Notes under the pieces: model-generated
What the model was told of the DNA's origin: nothing
The model's database searches: none
What the model saw: the letters and a program-made list of their open reading frames with translations, nothing else
Shown here: piece after piece, positions 20,362-31,695 of the stretch
Numbering within the stretch: position 1 is the stretch's first letter
Layout: every line of letters starts with the position of its first letter
Position numbers and translations under genes: made by a program
Assembly: GCF_018446385.1 (NCBI RefSeq)
Contig: NC_055989.1
Coordinates: 136,489,004 to 136,553,003, forward strand
Direction: 5' to 3'
DNA length: 64,000 bases
Origin: Zingiber officinale
Taxonomy: Eukaryota; Streptophyta; Magnoliopsida; Zingiberales; Zingiberaceae

Positions 20362-21758
20362 TGTTGGTGCAACATCCCTCAGGTCAAGGTTGACCTGGTT
20401 GACCAAGCTGAGTCTTGGTTTGAGTTTAGATGTTTGACAATAAGATATTGATTGAAGAAGAGTCAAGTAGGTCAAAGGAGTGACCGGATACTTGACTGGG
20501 AAGTCCTAGTGAGTGAAGCTAGGCAGATGGAAAGTCCTAGTGAGTGAAGCTAGGCAGATGGAAAGTCCTAGTGAGTGAAGCTAGGCAGATGGAAAGTCCT
20601 AGTGAGTGAAGCTAGGCAGATGGAAAACCCTAGTGAGTGAAACTAGGTGAAAGTCCTGGTGAGTGAAGCCAGGCAAGGGAAAATTCAGATGGATCAAGGA
20701 TGATCGGACATCTGGTGTTGGGAAGTCCAAGTAGGTCAAAGGATTAACTGGATACTTGGCATGAGGAAATCCAGATGGGTCAAGGTTGACCAGACATCTG
20801 GTGGAAGTCCAAGTAGGTCAAGGGAGTGATCGGCACGACTAAAAAAGTCTAAGTGGGTCAAAGGGATTGACTAGACACTTGGTGGGAAGTCCTAGCAGGT
20901 CAAAGGAGTGACCAGATGCTAGGCATGATGAACCAACGGGTCAAGGTTGACCGGGTGTTGGTTTGGTAGGCTTGGGACTTGGTTTTGGGCAAAAACCAAG
21001 CACTGGATCGATCAGTGGATCGATCCAAGCCTTTCCTAGCGAACAGAGAGCCTCTGGATCGATCCGTGGATCGATCCAGATGTCCCAATCGATCAGTGGA
21101 TCGATTGGGACGCGGCTGCTTCGCGCGATAAGCGCTAGATCGATCGGCTGATCGATCCAGGCGTTTTCCCAGAGCACAGAGGCGCTCTGGATCGATCCAT
21201 GGATCGATCCAAAGCCTCCCCGATCGATTGGGAACATTCGAATCGATCGGGATCCGACCGTTGCGTCGGGTTTATAGCCGCAGGCGGACGTTGTCTTCGG
21301 CAGAACTTCACCGATTCATTCCAGATTCAACACAGCTCCTCCCCAGCACTCTCTAAGCTCCTCACCGCCAGTTCTTGAAGGTTCTTGGAGGTTCATCCAA
21401 GTCAAGAGGCGAGTTGCAACGAGAAGAAGAAGAAACTAGGGTTTTTACTGCATTTCTTGTAAGCTTTTGCTTATTCTTTACTACCCTTTCTTCTTCTTGT
21501 ACTGAGAGTCTTGTAGGGCTTCTCCGCCCTCGGTAGTTACCGAAAAGGAGTGTTTTCATAGTGGAGGGTGCGTGCGTGGTGTGGATCCTTGGATTAGTCA
21601 TCTCCGTTGGAGGTGGATACCAAGTAAACTCCTAGTGTTAGCGTGTTTGTGTTTGTTTATGTATTTTCCGCTGCGCATTCTTGAAGAAACAAGCAACACC
21701 GAGCAACGAGCATGCGACGAGCTATTCACCCCCCCTCTAGCTACTTTTGGTCCTAACA
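20362..21758 (+). repeat. Element A 3' LTR
   Basis: 1397 bp, nearly identical to the 5' LTR. It lacks one 28-bp palindrome unit and 10 bp in one hairpin (near 20830, where GTGATCGGCACGAC replaces the longer form), so that hairpin is broken here. It ends CTAACA followed by the GCCTT target duplication. Confidence 0.92.
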
Positions 21759-21763
21759 GCCTT

Positions 21764-22240
21764 GTCACCTCCCGGTGGAATTAGAGTATCGAGCTTATTG
21801 GACTATTAAACAGCTAAATTTTGATCTAAAGATAGCTGGAGAAAAAAAGAAAACTTCAACTGAGTGAATTGGGAGAAATCCAATAAGAAGGGTGTGAGTA
21901 TGACAAATCTATAAGGAAAGAACTAAGATATGACATGACAAACATATCATGAGAAGATAATTCAAAGAGGTTGATTGGGTGTTGTTATTCAATTCAAGAC
22001 TTAAGCTTTTCTCTGAAAACTTAGATCAAGATGGTCAGGGTCTTTCCAAGTATAGAGGGTACATCCATATGGAGACATGGATATATGGAGCCAGGCATCA
22101 GAGACTTTTAAGTGAATGGAGAGAGATTGAAGAAGTATTATTCGAACATGCAAGTAGATAAAGGTGAAACACAATTTTTTCCTTGAACCGCCTAACTCGG
22201 ATTGGGGGAGGGGAGGGTGGTTAGTATTCAATCATTTTTA
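21764..22240 (+). pseudogene. Athila-like integrase C-terminal part, after element A
   Basis: Directly after the target duplication the Athila polypeptide resumes: HLPVELEYRA-W, IKQLNFDLKIAGEK, then FKEVDWVLLFNSRLKLF, the usual integrase tail (K-GD-VLL-NSRLKLFPGKL). This shows that 14725 and 21764 were adjacent before element A inserted. Stops are present. Confidence 0.85.
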
Positions 22241-22410
22241 AGGTGAATTTACCTTTTATAAATATTGTTTGATGATGTCTACTTTAGATGTTTTCTGATA
22301 GTTGTTTGGTTTGAGTTAGTTAGTTCTTGTTGATCTTTTGGATTTGAATTGAAGTACTCATACATGCTTTGTCCTTTAAATAATGTTTTGATGTGTTTAG
22401 TATTGGTGAT
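22241..22410 (+). other. Athila-like 3' internal region, no coding seen
   Basis: AT-rich, closed in all frames. It runs to the start of solo LTR C and resumes at 30869. Confidence 0.5.
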
Positions 22411-22859
22411 ACTTTTGTTGGGACCTTAATGTTCGGCTAGAGGGGATGAATAGTCGATCACCTAAATAGTTGCTTCTTACACTTGTTAGTACACAGTGAA
22501 AATACAAAATAAAATACTAAAAAGGAAACTAAGCCCTAAATAATACAAAGACAAGAAACACAAATCCAATGATACATTTATGTAACGTGATTCGTAAATT
22601 AGGACTCCTACTCCATAGTTGTCCATAATGTGGACTATCCTGATCCGTTAGTGGATGACTTCTCAGAAAACTCCGACTAGCTCAAGTAACTCATTGTGGG
22701 TGGAGAAACCTCACTATAACCTCGCACAAGCACGCTTGATCACATAAGAGCTTGGAAGACTCTAATAGGGGTTAACTACCTCTATTTTCGTCAACCTTAG
22801 CCAAGCACCTCGAGCTCTCTTAAATAAAGCTCAGGAGGAAATACCTAGCTATGTCTTCC

Positions 22860-23060
22860 TCCACTAATCGACTAGTAAAATCACCAGTCGACTGGTCCTC
22901 TATGAAATTCTACTGTTACATACCAACGACTTGAAACCAGTCGACTGATTGGAGTACCAGTTGACTGATACAGTAACTACTATAGTACTTGTTTAATATT
23001 TTCACAACCGTTAGACACAGAAATATTCTGTGTCCTGGCCCAGTTGACTAGTCCAGTTGC
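22860..23060. repeat. AGTCGACT palindrome cluster in solo LTR C
   Basis: Words such as CACCAGTCGACTGGTCC, AACCAGTCGACTGATT and CCAGTTGACTGAT recur with 30-50-bp spacing, just upstream (minus sense) of TTTATTTAAG. It is the same layout as in elements A, B and D but with a different, partly decayed palindrome. Confidence 0.7.
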
Positions 23061-23925
23061 CAATCGAATGGTAAAACTCCAACCCTAGGATTTTGACCCC
23101 CGAGTATATTCACTCAATGCTCGTTCTTGCTCGACCAATCTAGACCTAGCCTTCTAGCTTCTTTATCAGCCTCGCATCCCTCGGATGTCTCCCTATCCTT
23201 CACGCCTTGTCTTCTGAAGCTTCCTTCAACCTTATCCTAGTTGTCGGATCTTCCTTTGCCAAGAGGCTCCTCACCTATGAGACTTCAACTATTGCCAAGT
23301 CACACTTGGACTTATGTTGCTAAGACTACATACTTAGACTTACACCACCAAGACTCCTCTTAGACTTTTAGCCTTTTCCAAGATCACATTTGTGTTGGGA
23401 TCCTTCGTACGGCTAGAGAGGGGGTGTGAATAGCCGACCCCAAATCTCTCGCGTTTCTTCCTACAATTCGTTAGCGCAGCGGAAAATACAAAGAAACGAA
23501 AGAGAAGAAAACCAAACCTTAACACGAGGATGTAACGAGGTTCGGAGATTAGGGCTCCTACTCCTCGGCGTGTCCGTAAGGTGGACGAGTCCAGTCAATC
23601 CGTCGGTGGATGAGTCCCCGGAGAACCGGCTAATACAATATACTCCTTGTGGGTGGAGAAACCTCGCCACAAACGTTTGCAACAGCAAACAAAGAGTACA
23701 AGAACAAAGAGTAAGCAAGAAATACAATAAGAATACACAAGCACTCTACCAATCTTGCTTTCTCGTCGACTGGAGTCCGGATGAAGCAGCAGCTTCAAAA
23801 ACTCTAACAGCAGCAGCTGTTCCAGTCGGGGAAGCTCACGCGAAGCTTTGGACGAGCTCAACAAAACTCTTATCGCAGCCCACAAATCTTCAGCAGAAGA
23901 GTCAGGGAAAGAAGATGCCCTTGAT

Positions 23926-23934
23926 CCTTTTATA
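23926..23934 (-). promoter_or_regulatory. TATA box of element B 3' LTR
   Basis: On the minus strand this reads TATAAAAGG, a strong plant TATA box, directly downstream of the palindrome cluster. The 5' LTR has the same word at 29431-29439. Confidence 0.65.
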
Positions 23935-23989
23935 CCTGCGAAGAAGACAGCGAGAAAACTAGCCGTTGCGATGCAACGGCTAGAACCCT

Positions 23990-24395
23990 GATCGGTCAGG
24001 GAGGAAGTGGATCGTCACTGATCGGTCTGTGGACCGATCAGGAGTGTGCCTGATCGGTCCACAGACCGATCAGCGCTTTCTCCCGAACTCCGCTATCGTG
24101 CTCTGATCGGTCGTGGGGACCGATCAGGCCCTGTGCTGATCGGTCCCCAGACCGATCAGAAGGCTTCACAGAGAGTTGCCCAACTCTCTGTGTGGAATCT
24201 GATCGGTCCCTGGACCGATCCCACCTCAGCGTCCCTGATCGGTCCCGGGGACCGATCAGGCTCCATGCTGATCGGTCCCTAGACCGATCAGTAAGCCCAC
24301 AGAACCATGATCGCCTTCTGTTGGTTATCTGATCGGTCACCAGACCGATCAGATACCCAACCGTATCACTGGATCGGTCTGCAGACCGATCCAGA
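23990..24395. repeat. GATCGGTC/GACCGATC palindrome cluster, element B 3' LTR
   Basis: About ten palindromes of the form CTGATCGGTC-n(4-5)-GACCGATCAG, for example TGATCGGTCTGTGGACCGAT at about 24019 and GATCGGTCACCAGACCGATC at about 24330. Spacers are 15-40 bp. In the 5' LTR the matching segment (about 29490-29850) is rearranged, with several arms damaged. Confidence 0.9.
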
Positions 24396-24399
24396 GCTT

Positions 24400-25090
24400 G
24401 GTTTTTGCCCAAACCAAGTCCCAAGTCTCCCAAGCCAACATCCGGTCAACCTTGACCTGTTGGTATATCATGCTTAGCATCCGGTCACTCCCTTGACCTG
24501 CTAAGACTCTCCATCAAGTGTCCGGTCAATCCCTTTGACCTACTTGGACTTTTCCACACCAGATGTCCGATCATCCCTGATCCATCTGGATTTTCTTCTT
24601 CGTGCCAAGTATCCGATCACTCCCTTGACCTACTTGGACTTTTCAACACCAGAAGTCCGATCATCCCTGATCCATCTGGATTTTCCAACACCAGAAGTCC
24701 GATCATCCCTGATCCATCTGGATTTTCCCTTGCCTGGTTTCACTCACCAGGACTTTCCAACTGCCTAACATCCCAGTTAGGACTTTCCCACTGCCTGGCT
24801 TCACTCACCAGGACTTTCCACACTGCCTAACATCCCAGTTAGGACTTTCCCACTGCCTGGCTCCACTCACCAGGACTTTCCACACTGCCTAACATCCCAG
24901 TTAGGACTTTCCCACTGCCTGGCTCCACTCACCAGGACTTTCCACACTGCCTAACATCCCAGTTAGGACTTTCCCACGTGCCAAGCTCCCTGCTTGGACT
25001 TTTCCAGTGCCAAGTCTCCATACTTGGACTTTTCCAGTGCCAAGTCTCCATACTTGGACTTTTCCGTTGCCAAGTCTCCATACTTGGACT
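24400..25090 (-). repeat. U3 hairpin array of element B 3' LTR
   Basis: Imperfect hairpins separated by GACTTTTCC or GACTTTCC. Examples on the plus strand are CCAAGTATCCGATCA … TGACCTACTTGG, GCCTGGTTTCACTCACCAGG, CCTAACATCCCAGTTAGG, CCAAGCTCCCTGCTTGG and CCAAGTCTCCATACTTGG (three times). The arms differ from copy to copy while each pairs with its own partner. Confidence 0.82.
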
Positions 25091-25344
25091 TTTTCCGAAT
25101 CAGGTCAACCAGGTCAACCTTGACCTACGGTTGCACCTACAATCCCCCAAACATCTATTCTTGTCTCACATCAAGAATAGAACTCTCTCACGAGTGTCAA
25201 ACATCAATATGCAACTCAACTAGGTCAATCTTGACCTAAAGTTGCATCAACAATCTTCCCAAGTCAAACATCAAAATACAACTCGAGTCAAGTCAACTCG
25301 AGTCGGGTCAACCAGGTCAACCTTGACCTAAGGTTGCACCAACA

Positions 25345-27381
25345 ATCTCCCCCTTTTTGATGTTTGACAAAACCATAATCAAGTTAGGTTAACCCGATAA
25401 CCTAACTTAGGTTTTCAATCATCTTCCAATGTCCAATGTTCTTTCCTTGAACATTCTCTGGATATTCTCCCCTTAGGTTAACCTGATAACCTAACTTGGG
25501 TTCTCCAATAATTCTCCCCCTTTTTGACATACATCAAAAAGAATTCCAATGTTCTTCCTTGAACATTCCTTGACATTCTTTCCCTAGCTTAGGTTAACCC
25601 GATAACCTAACTTGGGTTCTCCAATAATTCTCCAATGAACACTCTCCCCTTTTTGACACACATCAAAAAGAACAAGGAGGGTATCAAGGTCAAGAGTTTC
25701 TTCCTAATGAAAGTCCCATACCTTTCATTTGAAACTCTTAATTTCCCCCCTTGATACTAAACTCAACAAACAACTTAGTGATAATCCCATATCACTAATC
25801 CTCAAGGAGTAAAAACTCCCCCTAAAAGTCAACTCCCCCTTGACAATTAGGTAAAACTCCCCCTAAAGGCCAACTCCCCCTTGACCATTGCACCAACAAT
25901 GTCTTGGAGAGTTTCAAACCCTTAGAAACCTAAACCACAAACTTTCACAGCTGGAATTTCAGACATACAGTCGAAATTCAGCTTTTGGCACGCCCTGATC
26001 GGTCACCAGACCGATCAGGATCCCATTGGATCGGTCCCCAGACCGATCCACATTCACTGGGATCGGACTGCCTCACTGCCTCTTACTGGATCGGTCTCCG
26101 GACCGATCCACACTTCCCTGGATCGGTCCAGTGACCGATCCAAGCTCCCTTATCAGAATTCCTGAATTTCTTTTACCCGAAATTCAGAAACCCATAAACA
26201 ATTCCAGAAAATTTCAACAATTATGAAACTTTGAGGATACACTCCTCATAACATATACTATCAAGAAAAAATAGTTTTCTATGAAAATAACTTCCATTTT
26301 TCAATCTTGATACAAAGTTCAAAAACTTTGAAATAGTTCAAGTTTTAACTCAACTTTGTATCACAATGTTCAATGATGAATGCAATCACTAAGATGGCTT
26401 CATCAAGGTTTTCCAAATCAATTTCAAAATGATTTTAAACCTTTTAATTTAGGACCACAATCTTAGGGCTAAATGTACATGACTTGTACACAAGCTTTCC
26501 CTATGATCCCCAATTTCTTGAATTAGGCTCATCTAGGTACAAGAACTATGCACCTTGATCCTAACTCATGATCCTAATATCTCACACACATCTAAGGTGT
26601 ATCAAACCACATTCAAGTCAATTTGATGTGAGATATGGGTTAAGGTCAACTTAGGCTAAGTTCTCATGCATTTTCTAAACTACACTTTGATCTCAATATC
26701 AAAATGTGTTTTATCCTTAAATCAATTTCATTGATTATTAATGCAAGAGATGATGACATGGCATAAATGATATCATAAGTAAAAACATGTGCCAATGTCA
26801 TGATGTCATGGCATAAAGCTTGAAAACTTAAATAAAGCATGACATATAATAACCTAAGCATTATCATGACATTTCAAATGATCATAAATTAAATATGGTG
26901 TCATGACATGGCAAATGGCAAACAACCATGGTAAGTTAACACAAATAAAATACCTAGATTACCTATCTAAGCATCCTTAATCACTTAGATAACTTAAATT
27001 CTAATCCTAGATTGCCCAAAGTGCTCCAAGAAAATGTCAAACCCCAAGTTGGCATTTCTTGATCTCTTGTTTGATTTATACCATTTAAAATTCTACAAGA
27101 GTAGCACTTCTAAGTTAAGGCCCGGATTGCCTTGATTACCTAAGAGAATATCAAAATCCCAATTTGATATTTCTCTAGGTTTTTCCAAATTGTGTCAATT
27201 TAAAGTAAGATTAATATATTCTCACTTTGGCACAACTTACTCTTCCAAGGAGTGAATGACAAAGATTATTCCATTTCATTTTCAAAGGTTCCCAAACACC
27301 TTGAAAATGCTCCTTGAGTGTCAATTTCCTCAAAGTTGGGTTAACTACCCTTCTTATTGGAGTTGACACTCTCTAACCCAT
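25345..27381 (-). other. Non-coding region of element B in place of pol
   Basis: The polypurine tract (minus-sense AAAAAGGGGGAGAT) is at 25345-25361. Beyond it are repeated ACTCCCCCT words (25480-25890), a palindrome cluster at 25995-26150, then AT-rich DNA matching element A's post-gag region. No pol motif is seen in six frames. Confidence 0.75.
25995..26150. repeat. Internal palindrome cluster of element B
   Basis: Four palindromes: GATCGGTCACCAGACCGATC, GGATCGGTC-CCCA-GACCGATCC, GGATCGGTC-TCCG-GACCGATCC, GGATCGGTC-CAGT-GACCGATCC. They use the same word as the LTR cluster and lie where element A has its internal cluster. Confidence 0.88.
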
Positions 27382-28854
27382 TTATGGGGTAGAGAAGATG
27401 CTCCTAGGAACCCAATACCTATTAGAGCTCATTGGGTTCACTAAATATTCACTAGGGATAACTTCCCTAGCAACCCTCCTAATGACCCTCTTAGGCTTTA
27501 AAGCCTTGGTCATTTGGGTCTCATCAAGGTCAACTATAGGGGTGACTTCCCTTGTGACCTTGGTAGTGATCTTCCTAGCCCTAGGTTTTGTTCCATAATC
27601 GAATGGAACATTATGATAGGTGGGCTTGACCACTTGGGACTTAAGTTTGTGACCCAAACCCTTTTTGTCCTTGGACATTGATTTTTGACCCTTAAACCCT
27701 AGAGATGACTTCTCCAAGTTCTTAAGAGCATTTTCCAAAGTATCAAGTCTTGACCTCAAGACTTGATTCTCCTTCTCTAGTACCTCAATTTTTGATTTGT
27801 CATTTTTCTTTGAGGCATTCCTAGGCATGTGTCTAGTTGATTTGGGATTCCTACCTAGGTTCTCCTTAACCTTAGATGAGGTAATTCTAGGGTTGGCTTT
27901 CCTAGTGTTATCCTTATCTAGGCTCACATGTTTGGCACCTAAGCATGTGTATCGATTTCTAATGTTATCATGCTTATCATTATTGACTAGTGCAATAAAA
28001 TTTCTAGCATGCATCTTACTAGTATAGCACGAATGAGACTTAAATGATACCTTAGGGTTTGCCTTAGCTCCCCCTATAGAAGTGCTCGGTCTCTTGCCCT
28101 TGTGAGGTTGCCTCCCCCTCGGACAATGACTCCGATAATGTCCCCTTCGCTTGCATTGGAAACATACCACGTGCTCCTTGCCCTTGCGTGTCGGGACTCC
28201 GGCTACCTTGACCTTTGGCGCCGGTGGAGTCTTTCTTACCCTCTTTGGACACTTACTCTTGTAATGTCCATGTTCCCTACACTCAAAGCACATAATGTGT
28301 AATTTAATTGAACTTAAATTGCTTGAGTTACCTAGGGTTGAGGGTGGATGCGAGCTCTCTTCTTCATCCCTTTCGGAGGTAGAAACTTCTTCTTCTTGCT
28401 CCGAACTTGAAGAAGAACTCTCCTCCTCTTTGTCCTTAGATGTTGAGTAACCCTCAACTTCTAATTCGCTCCCTCCATGATGTGAGCTACTTGGCTCACT
28501 AGGCTCCTCTTCATGGCTTGAAGTGGAGCTCTCCTCATGGTACTTGGCCAAGTTATCCCACAACTCCTTGGCATTGTTGTATTTACCTATCTTACACAAA
28601 ATATTAGTAGGTAATGAAAATTCAATTGTTTTAGTTACCTCATTGTTGATCGTGGATTGGTGGACTTGTTCCTTCGTCCACTTGTTCTTCTCTAGAGGCT
28701 CTCCTTCTTTATCCATTGGAGGAGTAAACCCTTCTTGTACACAAAACCAGTTCCACATATTAGTCCTAAGAAAATACATCATCCTTACCTTCCAATATGC
28801 GAAGTTGTCGTTGTAGAAGGGTGGAATGGTGATGTCTTCTCCGAATTGATCCAT
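27382..28854 (-). CDS. gag: Element B gag (Sire-like Copia), intact frame
   Basis: A 490-codon frame starting at the ATG at 28854 (MDQFGEDITIPP); the frame further upstream, through the primer site, has only a GTG. Order: DUF4219-type start (FAYWKVRMMYFL), a short capsid segment to ELWDNLAKYHEE, then an acidic Ser/Glu-rich stretch (residues about 115-195) where most UBN2-containing gags continue the capsid domain. Two zinc knuckles follow (CFECREHGHYKSKC, CFQCKRRGHYRSHC), then a basic region, a coiled coil (EVLEKENQVLRSRLDTLE) and the tail EVIPSEYL … WVPRSIFSTP. It likely forms virus-like particles with RNA bound by the knuckles; the missing capsid half makes that uncertain. Confidence 0.88.
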   Translation of the reverse strand: MDQFGEDITIPPFYNDNFAYWKVRMMYFLRTNMWNWFCVQEGFTPPMDKEGEPLEKNKWTKEQVHQSTINNEVTKTIEFSLPTNILCKIGKYNNAKELWDNLAKYHEESSTSSHEEEPSEPSSSHHGGSELEVEGYSTSKDKEEESSSSSSEQEEEVSTSERDEEESSHPPSTLGNSSNLSSIKLHIMCFECREHGHYKSKCPKRVRKTPPAPKVKVAGVPTRKGKEHVVCFQCKRRGHYRSHCPRGRQPHKGKRPSTSIGGAKANPKVSFKSHSCYTSKMHARNFIALVNNDKHDNIRNRYTCLGAKHVSLDKDNTRKANPRITSSKVKENLGRNPKSTRHMPRNASKKNDKSKIEVLEKENQVLRSRLDTLENALKNLEKSSLGFKGQKSMSKDKKGLGHKLKSQVVKPTYHNVPFDYGTKPRARKITTKVTREVTPIVDLDETQMTKALKPKRVIRRVAREVIPSEYLVNPMSSNRYWVPRSIFSTP

Positions 28855-28901
28855 CTCTAGCTTTTGCTCCCACGGGTGTGAATCCGATGAAGAGCGACCT
28901 C

Positions 28902-28913
28902 GCTCTGATACCA
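28902..28913 (-). promoter_or_regulatory. Primer binding site of element B (tRNA-iMet)
   Basis: Minus-strand TGGTATCAGAGC, two bases from the LTR end at 28916. Confidence 0.92.
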
Positions 28914-28915
28914 CT

Positions 28916-30746
28916 TGTTGGGATCCTTCGTACGGCTAGAGAGGGGGTGTGAATAGCCGACCCCAAATCTCTCGCGTTTCTTCCTACAATTCGTTAGCGC
29001 AGCGGAAAATACAAAGAAACGAAAGAGAAGAAAACCAAACCTTAACACGAGGATGTAACGAGGTTCGGAGATTAGGGCTCCTACTCCTCGGCGTGTCCGT
29101 AAGGTGGACGAGTCCAGTCAATCCGTCGGTGGATGAGTCCCCGGAGAACCGGCTAATACAATATACTCCTTGTGGGTGGAGAAACCTCGCCACAAACGTT
29201 TGCAACAGCAAACAAAGAGTACAAGAACAAAGAGTAAGCAAGAAATACAATAAGAATACACAAGCACTCTACCAATCTTGCTTTCTCGTCGACTGGAGTC
29301 CGGATGAAGCATCAGCTTCAATCGGGGAAGCTCACGCGAAGCTTTGGACGAGCTCAACAAAACTCAAGCACAGCAGCACTTAGCAACAGCAAGGAGGAAG
29401 AAGAGTCATCCCACGTAAGATGCCCTCGATCCTTTTATACCGCGAAGAAGACGGAGAAAACTGGCGTTGCGCGCGGCGGCTAGAACTCGATCGGCCCGCA
29501 CCGATCGGGAGAAATGGATCGTCACCGACGGTGCGTGGACCGATCAGAGTGTCTGATCGGTCCACGCACCGATCGCGCTTTCTCGAACTCCGCTATCGTG
29601 CTTTGATCGGTCGTGGGGACGGTCGAGGCCGATCGGTCCCGACCTATAAAGTCGTCACCTCTATTGGTCCAGGAGGATCTGATCGGTCCTGGACCGATCC
29701 CACCTAGGTCCCCGATCGGTCCGGGGACCGATCAGCTCCATCCTGATCGGTCCCGGACCGATCAGAAGCCGAACCATGAGCCACTGATTGATCTGATCGG
29801 TCACCAGACCGATCAGATACCCAACCGTATCACTGGATCGGTCTGCAGACCGATCCAGAGCTTGGTTTTTGCCCAAACCAAGTCCCAAGTCTCCCAAGCC
29901 AACATCCGGTCAACCTTGACCTGTTGGTATATCATGCTTAGCATCCGGTCACTCCCTTGACCTGCTAAGACTCTCCACCAAGTGTCCGGTCAATCCCTTT
30001 GACCTACTTGGACTTTTCCACACCAGATGTCCGATCATCCCTGATCCATCTGGATTTTCTTCTTCGTGCCAAGTATCCGATCACTCCCTTGACCTACTTG
30101 GACTTTTCAACACCAGAAGTCCGATCATCCCTGATCCATCTGGATTTTCCAACACCAGAAGTCCGATCATCCCTGATCCATCTGGATTTTCCCTTGCCTG
30201 GTTTCACTCACCAGGACTTTCCAACTGCCTAACATCCCAGTTAGGACTTTCCCACTGCCTGGCTTCACTCACCAGGACTTTCCACACTGCCTAACATCCC
30301 AGTTAGGACTTTCCCACTGCCTGGCTCCACTCACCAGGACTTTCCACACTGCCTAACATCCCAGTTAGGACTTTCCCACGTGCCAAGCTCCCTGCTTGGA
30401 CTTTTCCAGTGCCAAGTCTCCATACTTGGACTTTTCCAGTGCCAAGTCTCCATACTTGGACTTTTCCGTTGCCAAGTCTCCATACTTGGACTTTTTCCGA
30501 ATCAGGTCAACCAGGTCAACCTTGACCTACGGTTGCACCTACAATCCCCCAAACATCTATTCTTGTCTCACATCAAGAATAGAACTCTCTCACGAGTGTC
30601 AAACATCAACATGCAACTCAACTAGGTCAATCTTGACCTAAAGTTGCATCAACAATCTTCCCAAGTCAAACATCAAAATACAACTCGAGTCAAGTCAACT
30701 CGAGTCGGGTCAACCAGGTCAACCTTGACCTAAGGTTGCACCAACA
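28916..30746 (-). repeat. Element B 5' LTR
   Basis: 1831 bp, same order as the 3' LTR with TATA box at 29431-29439. The palindrome region (about 29380-29810) differs from the 3' LTR by many substitutions and small deletions, while the parts on both sides (28916-29330 and 29810-30746) are almost identical except for one missing 63-bp hairpin unit. Confidence 0.9.
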
Positions 30747-30868
30747 ATTTGGACTTTCCTTATTATACCTGTATCCTGCACACTCACAATGCATATCAAA
30801 TAAATAATAAATCTAACTTAAATATTTACCCAAACATCAAAATCTAGGACACCTAAATTGCTCCAACA

Positions 30869-31695
30869 ATACCATGTGAATGCATTCTCTCATTTTTGGT
30901 GATTTATATTTTCTTATCTAGTAGTAGAATTTTATAAAAAAGTTTTTGAGTTGATTTTATTTCACTATATGCCTACTTTAAGTTAACTACTACACTTCAC
31001 TTATAGTTTATCTCTAAAAGGTTAATCTAGTACAATATAGTCATGATTCATTTTGTTGGGCTAGTACCATGGTAATCATAGGTGATTTTCTCCTAATATT
31101 TTAGTTGCTGGATTATACTCAATTTGTGCCAGTCCATTTGGAAAAATTAAAGTCTCATGTAAAATGAGAAAGAAAGTAAAAGAATGGAAGAAAATTTGAA
31201 ATGCAATAAAATATTTGAATGAAATAAAAATGAAAAAAATAAAAAGGGAAAAATATTCTGAGTGATAATAATGGGATAAAAAATAGTTATCGTAGGTGGA
31301 AATGATAAGATGCCTCTTTGAGACTGAGTTAGGTTATTGGGAAAACACTTATCCACTCCTCTTAATACTGATCATATCTTTATGATCACTTTATGTTGGG
31401 AAAAGGGAATGAACCTCATATAAGACAGGTAAGTGTCTAACACTAGAAACCTTGGGAACACAATGGACTGACAACTTGACTGAGAGAGGAATATGAAATC
31501 TTAGAAACAAACAATACACTATGCACTTAAAATTGCTCGTTAGGCCTGGTGAAACTGATTAAATACCTTCGTTTAATGATAATACTACTTGATAGGATAA
31601 GATGAACCTATTAAAGTTTGAGAGATAGGTATTCACATACATTCTAGATATTGATGTTTGCTTGAGGACAAGCAAAGGATTAGTCTGAGGGATTT
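30869..31695 (+). other. Athila-like 3' internal region
   Basis: Non-coding stretch between solo LTR C and the Athila-like 3' LTR. It ends with GCTTGAGGACAAGCAAAGG and TCTGAGGGATTT, the purine-rich end usual for this lineage. I see no open frame that I trust. Confidence 0.55.

Larger units (their letters stand above)
14731..21758 (+). mobile_element. Element A: gag-only LTR retrotransposon (TR-GAG type)
   Basis: A complete 7028-bp element flanked by the 5-bp target duplication GCCTT (14726-14730 and 21759-21763), inserted in the Athila-like integrase. LTRs are 1435 and 1397 bp, begin TGTTGG and end CTAACA. A tRNA-iMet primer site follows the 5' LTR and a polypurine tract precedes the 3' LTR. 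The only gene is a Sire-like Copia gag; protease, integrase, RT and RNase H are absent and 2.3 kb of non-coding DNA takes their place. By eye the LTRs differ by about ten substitutions plus a 28-bp and a 10-bp indel, so insertion is recent. It must move with proteins from another element. Confidence 0.92.
23393..25344 (-). repeat. Element B 3' LTR
   Basis: 1952 bp. Along the plus strand it holds a segment with TTCGGAGATTAGGGCTCC, TATA box (minus) at 23926-23934, palindrome cluster 23990-24395, then a hairpin array to about 25090. It carries three copies of a roughly 63-bp hairpin pair (CCTAACATCCCAGTTAGG plus CCTGGCTCCACTCACCAGG-like) where the 5' LTR has two. Outside 23800-24310 it is almost identical to the 5' LTR. 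Confidence 0.9.
23393..30746 (-). mobile_element. Element B: gag-only LTR retrotransposon (TR-GAG type), minus strand
   Basis: A complete 7354-bp element with the 5-bp target duplication ATTTG (23388-23392 and 30747-30751). Read on the minus strand: 5' LTR (30746-28916), tRNA-iMet primer site, an intact Sire-like gag, about 2 kb without coding capacity, polypurine tract, 3' LTR (25344-23393). No pol genes are present. It shares the LTR start (TGTTGGTGCAAC), gag and post-gag DNA with element A but differs in its palindrome and is a separate family. Its gag frame is open from ATG to stop. Confidence 0.92.
22416..30868 (-). mobile_element. Solo LTR C (TR-GAG-like), split by element B
   Basis: It starts TGTTGGGACCTTAATG, close to the TGTTGGGATCCTTCG end of element B's LTR, followed by the same GGCTAGAGGGGATGAATAG-like words and 'CTCCTACTCCATAG'. 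In the minus sense it has a TATA-like box near 22815, a palindrome cluster built on AGTCGACT (22860-23060, for example CCAGTCGACTGG), and a decayed hairpin array. Element B is inserted at 23393; the LTR resumes at 30752 and ends GCTCCAACA at 30868. No gag or primer site is attached. The flanks (ATACT … / ATACC) may be an imperfect target duplication. Confidence 0.6.

Noticed and set aside
23426..23962. 178-codon plus-strand frame and its copy at 28949-29383
   Set aside because: Lies antisense inside the two LTRs of element B, repeated only because the LTR is repeated.
24535..25239. Open frames with repeats of YLDFS/LGLFQCQVS (also 29999-30641)
   Set aside because: By-products of the U3 hairpin arrays.
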